Assembly (NCBI GenBank): GCA_964513205.1
Contig: CAZELP010000003.1
Coordinates: forward strand, 62,001-126,000
Length of the DNA stretch: 64,000 nucleotides
From: JAGVJT01 sp964513205
GTDB lineage: Bacteria; Pseudomonadota; Gammaproteobacteria; Legionellales; Legionellaceae
Reading direction: 5' to 3'
The position numbers were made by a program, and so were the translations under genes. Each line of letters starts with the position of its first letter. Within the stretch, counting starts at the first letter, position 1. Below the pieces are notes generated by a model. The model had not been told where the DNA came from, did no database searches, and saw nothing but the letters and a program-made list of their open reading frames with translations. Shown in pieces: positions 17,545 to 26,402 of the stretch.

Positions 17545-18412
17545 CTTCTTGGCGCGTCGCCAATTTTCGGCTAAAAAGATTCAGACATAATCCAGACAAA
17601 ACCATTAAACTTGCTGATATTTTCCAAGGATAAAGCACCTCATCAAACACCCACACCGATCCAAATAGAGCAAAAATAGGCACAAGAAAAGTAAAGGGTG
17701 CCAACATGCTCATGGGATATCGGCTCAGTAACCAATTCCAAAGACCATACCCAAACCAAGTCGATGCATACGTGATATATAAAACAGAAATAATCGCTCT
17801 GAAGGATATTTGTCGAAGCTGATAGATACTATCCATCCCCTCAAACGCTATCAAACAAGCCAAAAGTGGGATAAATGCAATAAAACTCCCCCAAACAACC
17901 AGAGAAATTGCGTCAACCGATCCAATTTTTTTTATCAACAAAGAGCCAATCCCCCAAGAAAATGAGGCACAAATGATCAAGAATAATCCACTTGCAGAAA
18001 CATCTCCGCCCAAATGGGCAAACACCATTGCAATACCTAAAAAAGCAACAAAAGCCCCTATGATTTGCCAAATAATGACCTGCTCTTTGAGAAAGATAAC
18101 TGCAAAAAAAAGACCAAAAAACACCTGGACTTGAACAATTAATCCCGCAAGACCTGGACTAACACCGGCTTTAATACCAGCAAATAAAAATAAAAATTGT
18201 AAAGCGAAAATAAATATCGCATATCCCATCAAAAGAAAAAAAGAAGTTTTAGGCGGTTTGAAGAAAAAAATTGCCGGGAAAGAAGCCAAAAAAAATCGAA
18301 GCACACACAACATCATGGGGGAAACGTCATTCAAAGCAAATTGAACAAAAATAAAATTTAGCCCCCAAATGACCGCCAATAAAAAAGCACATAAAACATG
18401 AAAAGCCTGCAT
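17525..18412 (-). CDS. EamA-family (DMT) transporter
   Basis: The 295-residue protein has ten hydrophobic helices in two EamA repeats. The first begins AVIWGLNFIFVQFAL and the second begins near FSWGIGSLLIKK. Family members export metabolites such as cysteine pathway intermediates and amino acids, or import some of them; the closest style is E. coli EamA. Substrate unknown. It is last in a tight three-gene run behind a methyltransferase (9 bp gap) and the sugar dehydratase gene, so it is probably part of that operon. Confidence 0.85.
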   Translation of the reverse strand: MQAFHVLCAFLLAVIWGLNFIFVQFALNDVSPMMLCVLRFFLASFPAIFFFKPPKTSFFLLMGYAIFIFALQFLFLFAGIKAGVSPGLAGLIVQVQVFFGLFFAVIFLKEQVIIWQIIGAFVAFLGIAMVFAHLGGDVSASGLFLIICASFSWGIGSLLIKKIGSVDAISLVVWGSFIAFIPLLACLIAFEGMDSIYQLRQISFRAIISVLYITYASTWFGYGLWNWLLSRYPMSMLAPFTFLVPIFALFGSVWVFDEVLYPWKISASLMVLSGLCLNLFSRKLATRQEANRFAQ

Positions 18413-18421
18413 AAAATCCTC

Positions 18422-19099
18422 TTATGAAAGAGCTGATTTCTCACCTTTAAATAAAGCAACACACCCTATGATTTGTACATCAACATTAATTAAGTGTTGA
18501 TTGAGTATATCAAGCAAAGCCAGTTGTGTATCATAACGATTTGAAAAAACATGCTTCTGGTTGTAGCTGCGCATTAAAAATCGACTTAAAGGCGTATGAA
18601 AATGCTCATCAGCTAAAATTGTCGCTCCAAATAAAACTCCCCCGGGTTTAAGCATTCGAACCAAATGCTTCAGCACAATTGACTTTGCATACATTGAGCC
18701 GGGTAGACAATGCAACAGATAATTTGCTGAAATGGAATTAAACTGCTCATCTAAGGTCGATTTTATTTTGAATACATCGTCATGATAAAGCGTGGGAGAA
18801 AGGCGCTGAACTGCTCGAGCAGCCCATTTTAAACACAGAGGATTTGCATCCATCAAGGCCAATCTGCTATCTTCTGGCCAATGATTATGCTTTAAATAGT
18901 AGCCAGAGCCCACCCCCACATCCAAATGACGCGAAGAAGTGTATTGAATATAGTGTTCTAATTGCTTTTTCTTAGTACAACGCCATATGAATCTATTGGA
19001 AAAATGAATCACAATCGCATCGTAAAAAAATAACAATAAACGATTATAAACTGCATATCCGGCTTCAATCTCTGAATCTGAAACATACAGTTCGGCCAT
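18422..19099 (-). CDS. Class I SAM-dependent methyltransferase
   Basis: The 225-residue protein carries the SAM-binding motif I HLDVGVGSGYYL near residue 58 and an acidic LMDAN at the end of strand 2. A later LKPGGVLFG is the usual post-motif III strand. An N-terminal helix (YNRLLLFFYDAIVI) is hydrophobic and could sit at the membrane. The substrate is unknown. Its start is 3 bp behind the stop of the nucleotide-sugar dehydratase, suggesting a role in modifying the same surface product, which is inference. Confidence 0.85.
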   Translation of the reverse strand: MAELYVSDSEIEAGYAVYNRLLLFFYDAIVIHFSNRFIWRCTKKKQLEHYIQYTSSRHLDVGVGSGYYLKHNHWPEDSRLALMDANPLCLKWAARAVQRLSPTLYHDDVFKIKSTLDEQFNSISANYLLHCLPGSMYAKSIVLKHLVRMLKPGGVLFGATILADEHFHTPLSRFLMRSYNQKHVFSNRYDTQLALLDILNQHLINVDVQIIGCVALFKGEKSALS

Positions 19100-19102
19100 G
19101 CG

Positions 19103-20968
19103 CTATACCTCCGCTAATAACTCACATCGGAACTCGGGTACAAGACTCTTCAACAAAATCAACAATTCCATATGCTGATGAGTACTACACGCAGAATTGA
19201 TCATGCGTAATGTCTGAGTCAGCTCATTCCAATCGATCTCTCTAAATTTAGCTTTAAAAAGTTTTTCATGTTCTGTTTGTACCAGTTGCTCTGAAGGATG
19301 GAACAACTCCTCGAAAAGTTTCTCGCCAGGTCGCAAACCTGTGTATTGAATTTGAATATCTTTACCCGGAACTTTTCCTGCCAATCGAATCATTTGCTCA
19401 GCCAAATAACTGATTTTAATTGGCTCCCCCATATCCAGCACAAAAATTTCGCCGCCATTGCCATTGATCATTGCCTGCAAAATTAACTGCGACGCTTCTG
19501 GAATTGTCATAAAATAACGTTGGATATCAGGATGTGTTACCGTTAAAGGACCACCCTTCTCGAGTTGCTTTTGGAATAAAGGCACGACACTTCCAACTGA
19601 ACCCAAAACATTCCCAAATCTTACCGTGATGAAATGAGTATCTGTCCGCGCATTTAAATTTTGACAATAGATTTCCGCGACACGTTTGGTTGTTCCCATG
19701 ACATTAGTAGGATTTACTGCTTTATCCGTGGAAATCAAAATGAACTTCTTCGCACCAACATGCACGCTGGCCTCAGCAACAATTTGAGTACCAATGATGT
19801 TGTTTCGGACCGCAACACGAACTTGATTTTCAAGCATGGGAACATGCTTGTAAGCCGCCGCATGAAACACAATTTCAGGCTTAAGCTGACGGAAAAGGTC
19901 ATTAATGGCCACGCTGTCGACCACACTGGTTAGCGAAACCTCTACCAAAAGCTCAGGGAAAACCTGACGCATTTCTTGCTCAATATTATATAAATTGTAT
20001 TCATTATTATCTAAAAGACATAGTTTTTGTGGTTTTAAACGCGCAATTTGGCGACAAAGCTCAGAACCAATTGACCCGCCAGCCCCCGTCACAATGACAC
20101 AATGAGATTCAATAAAAGAAGCAATCTTATCCCAACTGAGTTGAACCTGATCACGACCCAGTAAGTCTTCAATATCGACTTTGCGCAAGTCATTAACCTC
20201 TACATGCCCAGATGCCAAAGCCTGCAGACTGGGTAGCGTTCGAAATGGTATCGCACAAAGTTCGCAAAAATTCACAATACGACGCATTTCAGCTGAACCC
20301 GCAGAAGGAATCGCAATAAAAATTAAGTTGGCTTCACATTGAACAACCAGCTCAGGCAACTGAGCGGTGGTTCCCAAGACGCGTACACCATGCACTTCAA
20401 GTCCACGTTTGCTCTTCTGGTCATCCACAAAACCAACAGGAACATAAGCATTTGAACGCTTTAAATCTCTTACCAATCCTTCGCCAGCAAGACCGGCTCC
20501 GACAATCAAAACTCGCTTTGGTGGTTCTTTAGAAGAAGATTTGGACAAAAAATCATTATACCAACGCAGCAACAAGCGACCAGAACATAAAATACCCGTT
20601 GAGATCAAGGCATACAACGGAAAAATGGCACGAGGGACTGCATCGAGCAATGCGCATAAATACAAAACGGGTATCGCCAATAAAATCGCGGTAACAGTCG
20701 AACGTAAAATTCGGTCCAAATCACTGAGCGATGAAAATCGCCAAAGCCCACGATAGACTTTAAATCCGTAATAACAAGCGACTTGCACACACATGACACA
20801 AAACAAAGCGGCAAAAACACGAGGCGTCATACGTGAAAAAGCAGAAAAGTGGAGATTGTACTTCACCCAATATGCAAGAAACCAAGCCACAGGAATGGCT
20901 GCAACATCAAACAAAATATAAGGCAATTTTGCACGACATTTTTGAAAAAAAGCGCTGAACTTATCCAT
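19103..20968 (-). CDS. Membrane-bound UDP-sugar 4,6-dehydratase/epimerase, FlaA1/CapD/WbpM type
   Basis: About 621 residues. Four N-terminal transmembrane helices and a CoA-binding-like Rossmann region (VLIVGAGLAGEGL) precede the catalytic SDR domain. That domain has the NAD loop VTGAGGSIGSE, an HAAAYKHVPMLE segment and STDKAVNPTNVMG, in which the active-site Lys replaces the usual YxxxK context. PYR-like LRPGEKLFEELF closes the domain. Such enzymes make UDP-6-deoxy-4-keto sugars for O-antigen, capsule or protein glycans. The ATG at 20968 is preferred to a GTG two codons upstream. It heads an operon with the methyltransferase and EamA genes. Confidence 0.92.
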   Translation of the reverse strand: MDKFSAFFQKCRAKLPYILFDVAAIPVAWFLAYWVKYNLHFSAFSRMTPRVFAALFCVMCVQVACYYGFKVYRGLWRFSSLSDLDRILRSTVTAILLAIPVLYLCALLDAVPRAIFPLYALISTGILCSGRLLLRWYNDFLSKSSSKEPPKRVLIVGAGLAGEGLVRDLKRSNAYVPVGFVDDQKSKRGLEVHGVRVLGTTAQLPELVVQCEANLIFIAIPSAGSAEMRRIVNFCELCAIPFRTLPSLQALASGHVEVNDLRKVDIEDLLGRDQVQLSWDKIASFIESHCVIVTGAGGSIGSELCRQIARLKPQKLCLLDNNEYNLYNIEQEMRQVFPELLVEVSLTSVVDSVAINDLFRQLKPEIVFHAAAYKHVPMLENQVRVAVRNNIIGTQIVAEASVHVGAKKFILISTDKAVNPTNVMGTTKRVAEIYCQNLNARTDTHFITVRFGNVLGSVGSVVPLFQKQLEKGGPLTVTHPDIQRYFMTIPEASQLILQAMINGNGGEIFVLDMGEPIKISYLAEQMIRLAGKVPGKDIQIQYTGLRPGEKLFEELFHPSEQLVQTEHEKLFKAKFREIDWNELTQTLRMINSACSTHQHMELLILLKSLVPEFRCELLAEV

Positions 20969-21001
20969 GATCACCAGAAAAAAGAATCCTTGTATGACTA
21001 T

Positions 21002-21010
21002 ACTATACCA
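21002..21010 (-). promoter_or_regulatory. Extended -10 promoter candidate for the dehydratase operon
   Basis: On the minus strand TGGTATAGT matches an extended -10 (TGn before TATAGT) about 35 bases upstream of the ATG. No good -35 is visible. Confidence 0.4.
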
Positions 21011-21065
21011 GGAATAAAATGCATGACCAGTACATTTTAGATGTGTTTAAAATTTAATTTGTATG

Positions 21066-21099
21066 ATAAAATAATGGATCCATTTATGAATTATTTTAT
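21066..21099. repeat. Nested inverted repeats just before the start codon at 21102
   Basis: ATAAAATAAT (21066-21075) and ATTATTTTAT (21090-21099) are perfect 10-bp inverted copies. AATGGATCCATT is a second, 12-base palindrome overlapping the left arm. The right arm ends two bases before the ATG. Confidence 0.6.
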
Positions 21100-21101
21100 T
21101 A

Positions 21102-22148
21102 ATGAAAAAGAAAGTTGTCTATTTTTTATTTGATTTTGACGGTGTGCTGTCTTTGTATTTGAGTGATTTCAATGTCCGTTCGCCTGTTTATCAGAAAAGA
21201 CGGAATGAGGTTCCAGAATATGGCCGAAATTTCTTTGATTTTTTTGCCAATCAAGTCTCCCAAACCATCGAAAATTGCATTACAGAAAGTCTTCAAGACC
21301 ATCCAGAAGTTGTGCTCGCGATTGGCTCAGCTCGACAAACAAGAGCGGGTGAAAAATACAGCGCAAAAAAAAATAATCAAAATGGATTTTGTTTCACTCT
21401 CTATGCGGATTTAGCGCGTGAAAAGGGATGGCACTTTAATCCACTTTTACTTCCGGACTACGAACTAGCGTCTTTTGTTTTTGATAAAATTGGCAAAACA
21501 ATGGGGCCACTTGAGTTGAATGAAGACAATAAGCATGTCTTCAAACCGGATTTGTTCTCAGACAACTTAGATTGGAAAAACGATCAATTATTAGAGGAAC
21601 GTAAACAATCTCTATTTCAGATGCATCTCGAGTATCTACATCAACATTATCCGGCATCAGAATATGATGTGACACTTGAATTTTGGGATGATGAGAAAAA
21701 ATACATCGACGGCTGCCACGATTACATTGAATGTCTTTCTGACTCAACGAAAAAAAATGATCGTTTTGCACGCAACACTCACTCTAATCCATATCGAATG
21801 ATCACGCGTCATTTTGATTGGCAGACCATATTAAATGGCATTTCAAAAGAAATGAGAGCAAAAGATCAATTGGGTGAGAAGTTAAAGAACCATATCTATT
21901 CTGTTTCAATTGACCCGATTCAACCGAGACTAAGCGACCACTCTTTTTGGGTCACGACTGATTCTCCGCGCTCCATCACTAAGACATTAAGTATTTCTTC
22001 TGATGATGAACCCACATTGGAAAAACAGTCTATTCCTTATCAATGGATTGGGGTTGGAATTTCTCTAGCAATCGTTGGTTACTTGCTTTGGGGATCGAAA
22101 TCAGAATCCAAAGACCTGCATAACCTCATACTCCCAAGCAACAAATGA
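21102..22148 (+). CDS. HAD-like protein with C-terminal membrane anchor, unknown function
   Basis: The 348-residue protein opens with a HAD motif I (FLFDFDGVLS, Asp11 and Asp13). It has IGSAR near residue 74 in the place of motif II and EFWDDEKKYID near 193-203 as a motif IV-like acidic pair. The inserted middle section is large and helical. Residues about 314-332 (VGISLAIVGYLLW) form one transmembrane helix followed by a short polar tail, a tail-anchor layout. No close family is recognised. HAD enzymes are mostly phosphatases. The missing Shine-Dalgarno and the palindrome at the start codon are odd. Tail-anchored HAD proteins could act on a membrane surface; an effector role is speculative. 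Confidence 0.68.
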   Translation: MKKKVVYFLFDFDGVLSLYLSDFNVRSPVYQKRRNEVPEYGRNFFDFFANQVSQTIENCITESLQDHPEVVLAIGSARQTRAGEKYSAKKNNQNGFCFTLYADLAREKGWHFNPLLLPDYELASFVFDKIGKTMGPLELNEDNKHVFKPDLFSDNLDWKNDQLLEERKQSLFQMHLEYLHQHYPASEYDVTLEFWDDEKKYIDGCHDYIECLSDSTKKNDRFARNTHSNPYRMITRHFDWQTILNGISKEMRAKDQLGEKLKNHIYSVSIDPIQPRLSDHSFWVTTDSPRSITKTLSISSDDEPTLEKQSIPYQWIGVGISLAIVGYLLWGSKSESKDLHNLILPSNK

Positions 22149-23639
22149 TCATTTTTTTGTAAAAAGAAGATACTGATATACCGTATGATTTGAGTCAAAA
22201 TATTTCATTTGTTGGGTGAGTTGATAATCTGCCTTCATGTCAAGTTTCTGCTTTAAACATGCATCTGCTGGTGTATATTCAACGATACCATCATGAATCC
22301 AAGCAGTTAAAATAATGTAATCAGGAGAATGCTTCCATATCGTTTCACAGAAACTTAAATAGCGATTTTTCGAGCGATCATGCGCCATTTTTTGATTATT
22401 TAAGCAATAAGAATCAACAAAATGCAATGTGGGGTTTAGATAAGGCACAAGACCACTGTCTGCTAAAACGACTGTCTCATCCGACCTAGCATGTACCGCA
22501 AGCCAGGTTGAAAGCTTCATCCTCAACAACTCACCTTGAATAGGATTGATTGTATAAGCATGATATTGGGATAGTGTCATTTTCGGTATAAAAACAAGCA
22601 AAATAAAAGAGAAAAGATAAATCCATCGGCGCTCTTTGAATAAATGTACTATTCCGATCGTTGCTAACGGCAAAATCAGTGCCCAAGCGGGCAAAAATAA
22701 ACGGTTATCAAAAGCCACCACAGGATCTGCGGTACTTAATAAAATTAAATAAAAAAAACTGGGTGAGATTAAAAATAGATACAACGGACGCAACTGACGC
22801 ACGCTCAATAAAGAGAGAGTGCAACATAAGAAAGGCCAAACCAAAGCAAGATAGTGACGATCTAGAACCCCCAAAAATCTAAGATCGTGAGCCTTACAAT
22901 AGACTGGATTGGGGAAAAGATAACCAAAATAAGAAAGACGCCAAATCAAATAAGGTATAAAAATAAAACTCCATACCCCCACCACAAGTGTCATTAGAGA
23001 TTTAAAGTGACACGAAGGCCATAGAAAAAAACCAAAAATGAGGATTAAAAGACAGGACAAAGCCCCGCCCTCGGGTCTTGTCAAACTCAACAAGCCAAGC
23101 ATGAACGCCGCCACAAAAACAGCTCTAAATGAAAAAGTGCGCAACCCTTTTAAAAGAAAAAACACACTGCACAATAAAATGGCCTCATACACAGTCGTTT
23201 CAAGACCACTTGCAGTCCAAATAATCTGTCCACGATAAGCCAGTAACCAAGCCAACGGAATTAAGGCATATCTCGAATGGGTGTGCATGGAGGTCAGGAA
23301 ATACACTCCTATTCCTACGCCTAAAAGTCCACAAACACCCAAAAACTTAAGCACCCAAACCGGATCCAAATGCATGACCATGGAAAACCGCGCGATGAGT
23401 AGAAAGAGAAAATTGGAGTAGCCCTCAACAGGCATCTGATCGACGTTCCACACAATATTGCCGTGAGAAAGCCACTGGTTTGCATAGCGCAAAGTGATGT
23501 ACATGTCATCGATTGTAAATGGCCAAATGGATCGCACTTGCAATACAAATCCATACAAGAAGATGACCATAAGCGCTGCAAAAAATAGCAGATGACGATG
23601 AATCGGATTTTTTATAGATGAAAAATAAGACAATCTCAT
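22149..23639 (-). CDS. GT-C-type membrane glycosyltransferase-like protein (LphB-like)
   Basis: About 496 residues with ten or more transmembrane helices. The first periplasmic loop has TIDDMYITLRYANQWL and PVEGYSNFLF. The Asp-Asp pair and the RYA...GYSNF pattern are those of GT-C polyprenyl-phosphate-sugar transferases such as the Legionella LphB group. The C-terminal about 100 residues are soluble. Such enzymes add sugars to lipid-linked glycans on the outer face of the inner membrane. It is divergent from the glycosyltransferase trio at 23.8-28.4 kb and converges on the HAD-like gene with no gap. A GTG one codon upstream is also possible. Confidence 0.75.
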   Translation of the reverse strand: MRLSYFSSIKNPIHRHLLFFAALMVIFLYGFVLQVRSIWPFTIDDMYITLRYANQWLSHGNIVWNVDQMPVEGYSNFLFLLIARFSMVMHLDPVWVLKFLGVCGLLGVGIGVYFLTSMHTHSRYALIPLAWLLAYRGQIIWTASGLETTVYEAILLCSVFFLLKGLRTFSFRAVFVAAFMLGLLSLTRPEGGALSCLLILIFGFFLWPSCHFKSLMTLVVGVWSFIFIPYLIWRLSYFGYLFPNPVYCKAHDLRFLGVLDRHYLALVWPFLCCTLSLLSVRQLRPLYLFLISPSFFYLILLSTADPVVAFDNRLFLPAWALILPLATIGIVHLFKERRWIYLFSFILLVFIPKMTLSQYHAYTINPIQGELLRMKLSTWLAVHARSDETVVLADSGLVPYLNPTLHFVDSYCLNNQKMAHDRSKNRYLSFCETIWKHSPDYIILTAWIHDGIVEYTPADACLKQKLDMKADYQLTQQMKYFDSNHTVYQYLLFTKK

Positions 23640-23761
23640 CACGAAATCTCATTTTTTAAACAATTAAGCATACAATAACCCGAAATAAGACCATTTTAGA
23701 CGCCTCATCCCCGTGACACAATAAGGCGGATCCGTTATGATTACAATCATTTTCACAACCG

Positions 23762-24055
23762 ATGATCATCATGCGATCATTCTTTAAACGTTGCCTCAAT
23801 TCGGTTATTCGTCGTGTTGGATTTGCTCGTTTATACGCACTCAAACAACGACTAGAAAAACATGAGAAACTCCATAATACCTTCATGAAATTTTTTATTT
23901 TTTACCCAGGGATACTACTTTATTTCGAGCAAAGGTCACATGAAAAAATTCTTTTCCCACACATGCCCAAGCATTTGGATATGACCTCTCGCGAAGTTCA
24001 ACGACTATATCACGCGTTTGTCCATACGAGAGGTGAACATGCGAATTCTGATTGA
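23762..24055 (+). CDS. Small basic protein coupled to a glycosyltransferase gene
   Basis: The 97-residue frame is Arg/Lys-rich and helical (RSFFKRCLNSVIRRVG), with a central FMKFFIFYPG hydrophobic patch and a C-terminal MTSREVQRLYHAFV helix. Short helical pieces ending in a similar Leu-Thr-x-x-A/E-x-x-Ile/Leu-Tyr helix occur next to group 1 glycosyltransferases in polysaccharide loci, which supports it being real. Its stop lies 17 bases inside the next gene, so translation is coupled. ATG codons at 23762 and 23771 are both possible. Function unknown. Confidence 0.55.
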   Translation: MIIMRSFFKRCLNSVIRRVGFARLYALKQRLEKHEKLHNTFMKFFIFYPGILLYFEQRSHEKILFPHMPKHLDMTSREVQRLYHAFVHTRGEHANSD

Positions 24056-26402
24056 TTTGCAAGCTTGCCAATCACAAAGTGCAAATAGAGGCATCGGTCG
24101 ATACAGCTTTTCTCTAGTTAATGCGATGATCAATCTCAATACCAAACATGAAATATTCATCGCCTTATCTGCAGCGTTTCCAGATACAATAGCGCCCCTA
24201 CGTCAACATTTCTCAAAAATTATTCCGCAAGAGCAAATCGTAGTTTGGCATGCGCCTTTAGCACTCAACCGTTATCAAGAGGCAATCCCCGATCGAATTC
24301 ATGCAATATCGGTACTCAAAGAAGCCTTTTTTGAGCAATTCAACCCAGATTTTATCTTGTTAACCAGCCTTTTCGAAGGATTTGGTGACAATGCCGTGAC
24401 GAGTGTTAATTTACTCAAAACAAACCGACCGACTGCCATCATTTTGTACGACCTGATCCCCATGCTTTACCCTGAAACATATCTTTCAAATACAAAATTT
24501 AAATCGTACTACAATCAAAAATTAAGTGAACTAAAAAAAGCCAATCTTTTACTCTCGATTTCCGCTTCAGCAAAAAAAGAAGCCATCACACACTTAGACG
24601 AACTTCCAGCAGTTGAAATTATCAGTTCTGCAGCAGAAACACACTTCAAAAAATCAGAGCATTCAGACAAAGAAAAGAAAGATTTTTTAACACGATTTGG
24701 CTTAAACAAAGATTTTTTAATGTATACCGGCGGAATTGATCCAAGAAAAAATATAGATGGATTGATTAGTGCCTTTGCCAAACTCCCTCCCTCACTCCTT
24801 GAAAATCATCAGCTTGCAATTGTCTGTGCGATAAGACCAACCGACCGGGCTCGACTAACAGAACACATCAAAAAACAAGGCTTATCAGCAGAACATGTCG
24901 TCATGACAGGATTTGTGACAGAAGATGAGCTTGTTCTTTTATATAATTTTTGCAAAGCTTTTATTTTTCCTTCTTTCCACGAGGGTTTTGGTTTACCTAT
25001 CCTTGAGGCTATGCAATGTGGTGCGCCGGTTATTGGCTCAAATTGTTCAAGCTTACCTGAAGCAATTGGTTATGAGGAAGCATTATTTGACCCCAAAGAT
25101 AGAGTCTCAATTACAGAAAAAATTATAAAAGTCTTAACCGACGAAGAGTTTCGGAATAAGTTAATACAGCATGGAGAACACCAAGCCTCGCTATTTTCAT
25201 GGTCAAAAACAGCACAAAAAACAGTGGAAGCACTGGAAAGATTCAAAAGCAATCAATCTCAACCCTGTTCACCCACTCAAAACAAAGAAAACGCTATTCT
25301 TTCTCAAAAAAAATCAAAACCAAAATTGGCTTTTGTCGCGCCCTGCACTGCAAACCCCAATCCCATAACCCAAAAAATTTGCATGCTATTACCTGAGCTT
25401 TCAAAATATTATGATGTCGATATCATCACCGATGAAGACAAAATAGAGCAAAAAATAGCAAAAAATTACTCCATTAAAAATGCCTCATGGTTCATTAAAC
25501 ATGCAAAGCACTATGCTCGTGTGCTTTATCACATTGGCAACTCCAAACAACACGCTTATCAAATTCAATGCATCAGAGTCATACCTGGTGTGATTGTTTT
25601 GCATGATTTTCATTTAAGAGAGCTTTTTCCAGAAACAGCAAAATCTACCGCACTTTATGACGCTCATGGTTACCAAGCATTAATAGCAGAACATGAAACA
25701 TCAAACATATACCCTTGCAATTACATGTTTATTCAATCTGCTATTGGAGTAATCGTTCATTCGCAAGAAGCATTAAATCTTGGGAAAAAATGGTTTAATG
25801 AGCCTCATGATAAACCATGGTTTACCATTGCAGCCCAAGAGTTTTTGGAGGAGAAAGACGCGGCTCTTTATGCGCAATCTTATTACTCAGCAATTGAACA
25901 AAGTTATGATGTGCTGCAACCAGAAAAAATTATTAAAAATCTTCAGAAACTCTCACTCTCTCAAGAGGATTTATTAATTACATTAGAGAGTATGATTATT
26001 AATCAACCACCAAGAGCCATCAAACAGATTTTAATCGACACAACAAACTTAGAAAAAAATCATAAGAGTTATTGGGATAAAATCATTCAACTCATTCATA
26101 AGCCACCAAACGGATATCGTATAGAGCCCATTTATAAAAAACGCGCTGAACCATTTTTTCGTTACGCAAAAAAACAGACCATCAAGCACTTGCAACTGCC
26201 TACTCATTGCGAAAAAGATGATATCGTATCCACGCGAAAACAAGATATATATATCCCTCTTATAACACCTACACCAGAGCAAAAAGAACTATTTGAGACA
26301 CTTGAGCGACGCGGAGTCGAACTAATTCTTCCAAACACCAATTGTTTTGCAACAGAAGTTTTGGCCTCTTCTCTTAAAAATCATTTTTTCGGCGCCTCAT
26401 GA
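24039..26402 (+). CDS. Multi-domain GT4 glycosyltransferase ending inside a third module
   Basis: The start ATG follows GAGAGGTGAAC. Residues about 1-370 form a complete GT-B/GT4 enzyme: RGIGRYSFSL near the start, MYTGGIDPRKN, and FHEGFGLPILEAMQCG with the donor-binding E-x7-E. Residues about 425-620 are a second, weaker GT-like unit (LAFVAPCTANPNP, VLHDFH). From about 660 the chain restarts as a third unit (ILIDTTNL, PPNGYRIEPIY, ERRGVELILP), as in long mannosyltransferase-like proteins of O-antigen loci, but ends after about 120 residues. The last module therefore lacks its catalytic half. Domain 1 alone looks active. The stop overlaps the next start by 4 bases. Confidence 0.88.
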   Translation: MRILIDLQACQSQSANRGIGRYSFSLVNAMINLNTKHEIFIALSAAFPDTIAPLRQHFSKIIPQEQIVVWHAPLALNRYQEAIPDRIHAISVLKEAFFEQFNPDFILLTSLFEGFGDNAVTSVNLLKTNRPTAIILYDLIPMLYPETYLSNTKFKSYYNQKLSELKKANLLLSISASAKKEAITHLDELPAVEIISSAAETHFKKSEHSDKEKKDFLTRFGLNKDFLMYTGGIDPRKNIDGLISAFAKLPPSLLENHQLAIVCAIRPTDRARLTEHIKKQGLSAEHVVMTGFVTEDELVLLYNFCKAFIFPSFHEGFGLPILEAMQCGAPVIGSNCSSLPEAIGYEEALFDPKDRVSITEKIIKVLTDEEFRNKLIQHGEHQASLFSWSKTAQKTVEALERFKSNQSQPCSPTQNKENAILSQKKSKPKLAFVAPCTANPNPITQKICMLLPELSKYYDVDIITDEDKIEQKIAKNYSIKNASWFIKHAKHYARVLYHIGNSKQHAYQIQCIRVIPGVIVLHDFHLRELFPETAKSTALYDAHGYQALIAEHETSNIYPCNYMFIQSAIGVIVHSQEALNLGKKWFNEPHDKPWFTIAAQEFLEEKDAALYAQSYYSAIEQSYDVLQPEKIIKNLQKLSLSQEDLLITLESMIINQPPRAIKQILIDTTNLEKNHKSYWDKIIQLIHKPPNGYRIEPIYKKRAEPFFRYAKKQTIKHLQLPTHCEKDDIVSTRKQDIYIPLITPTPEQKELFETLERRGVELILPNTNCFATEVLASSLKNHFFGAS

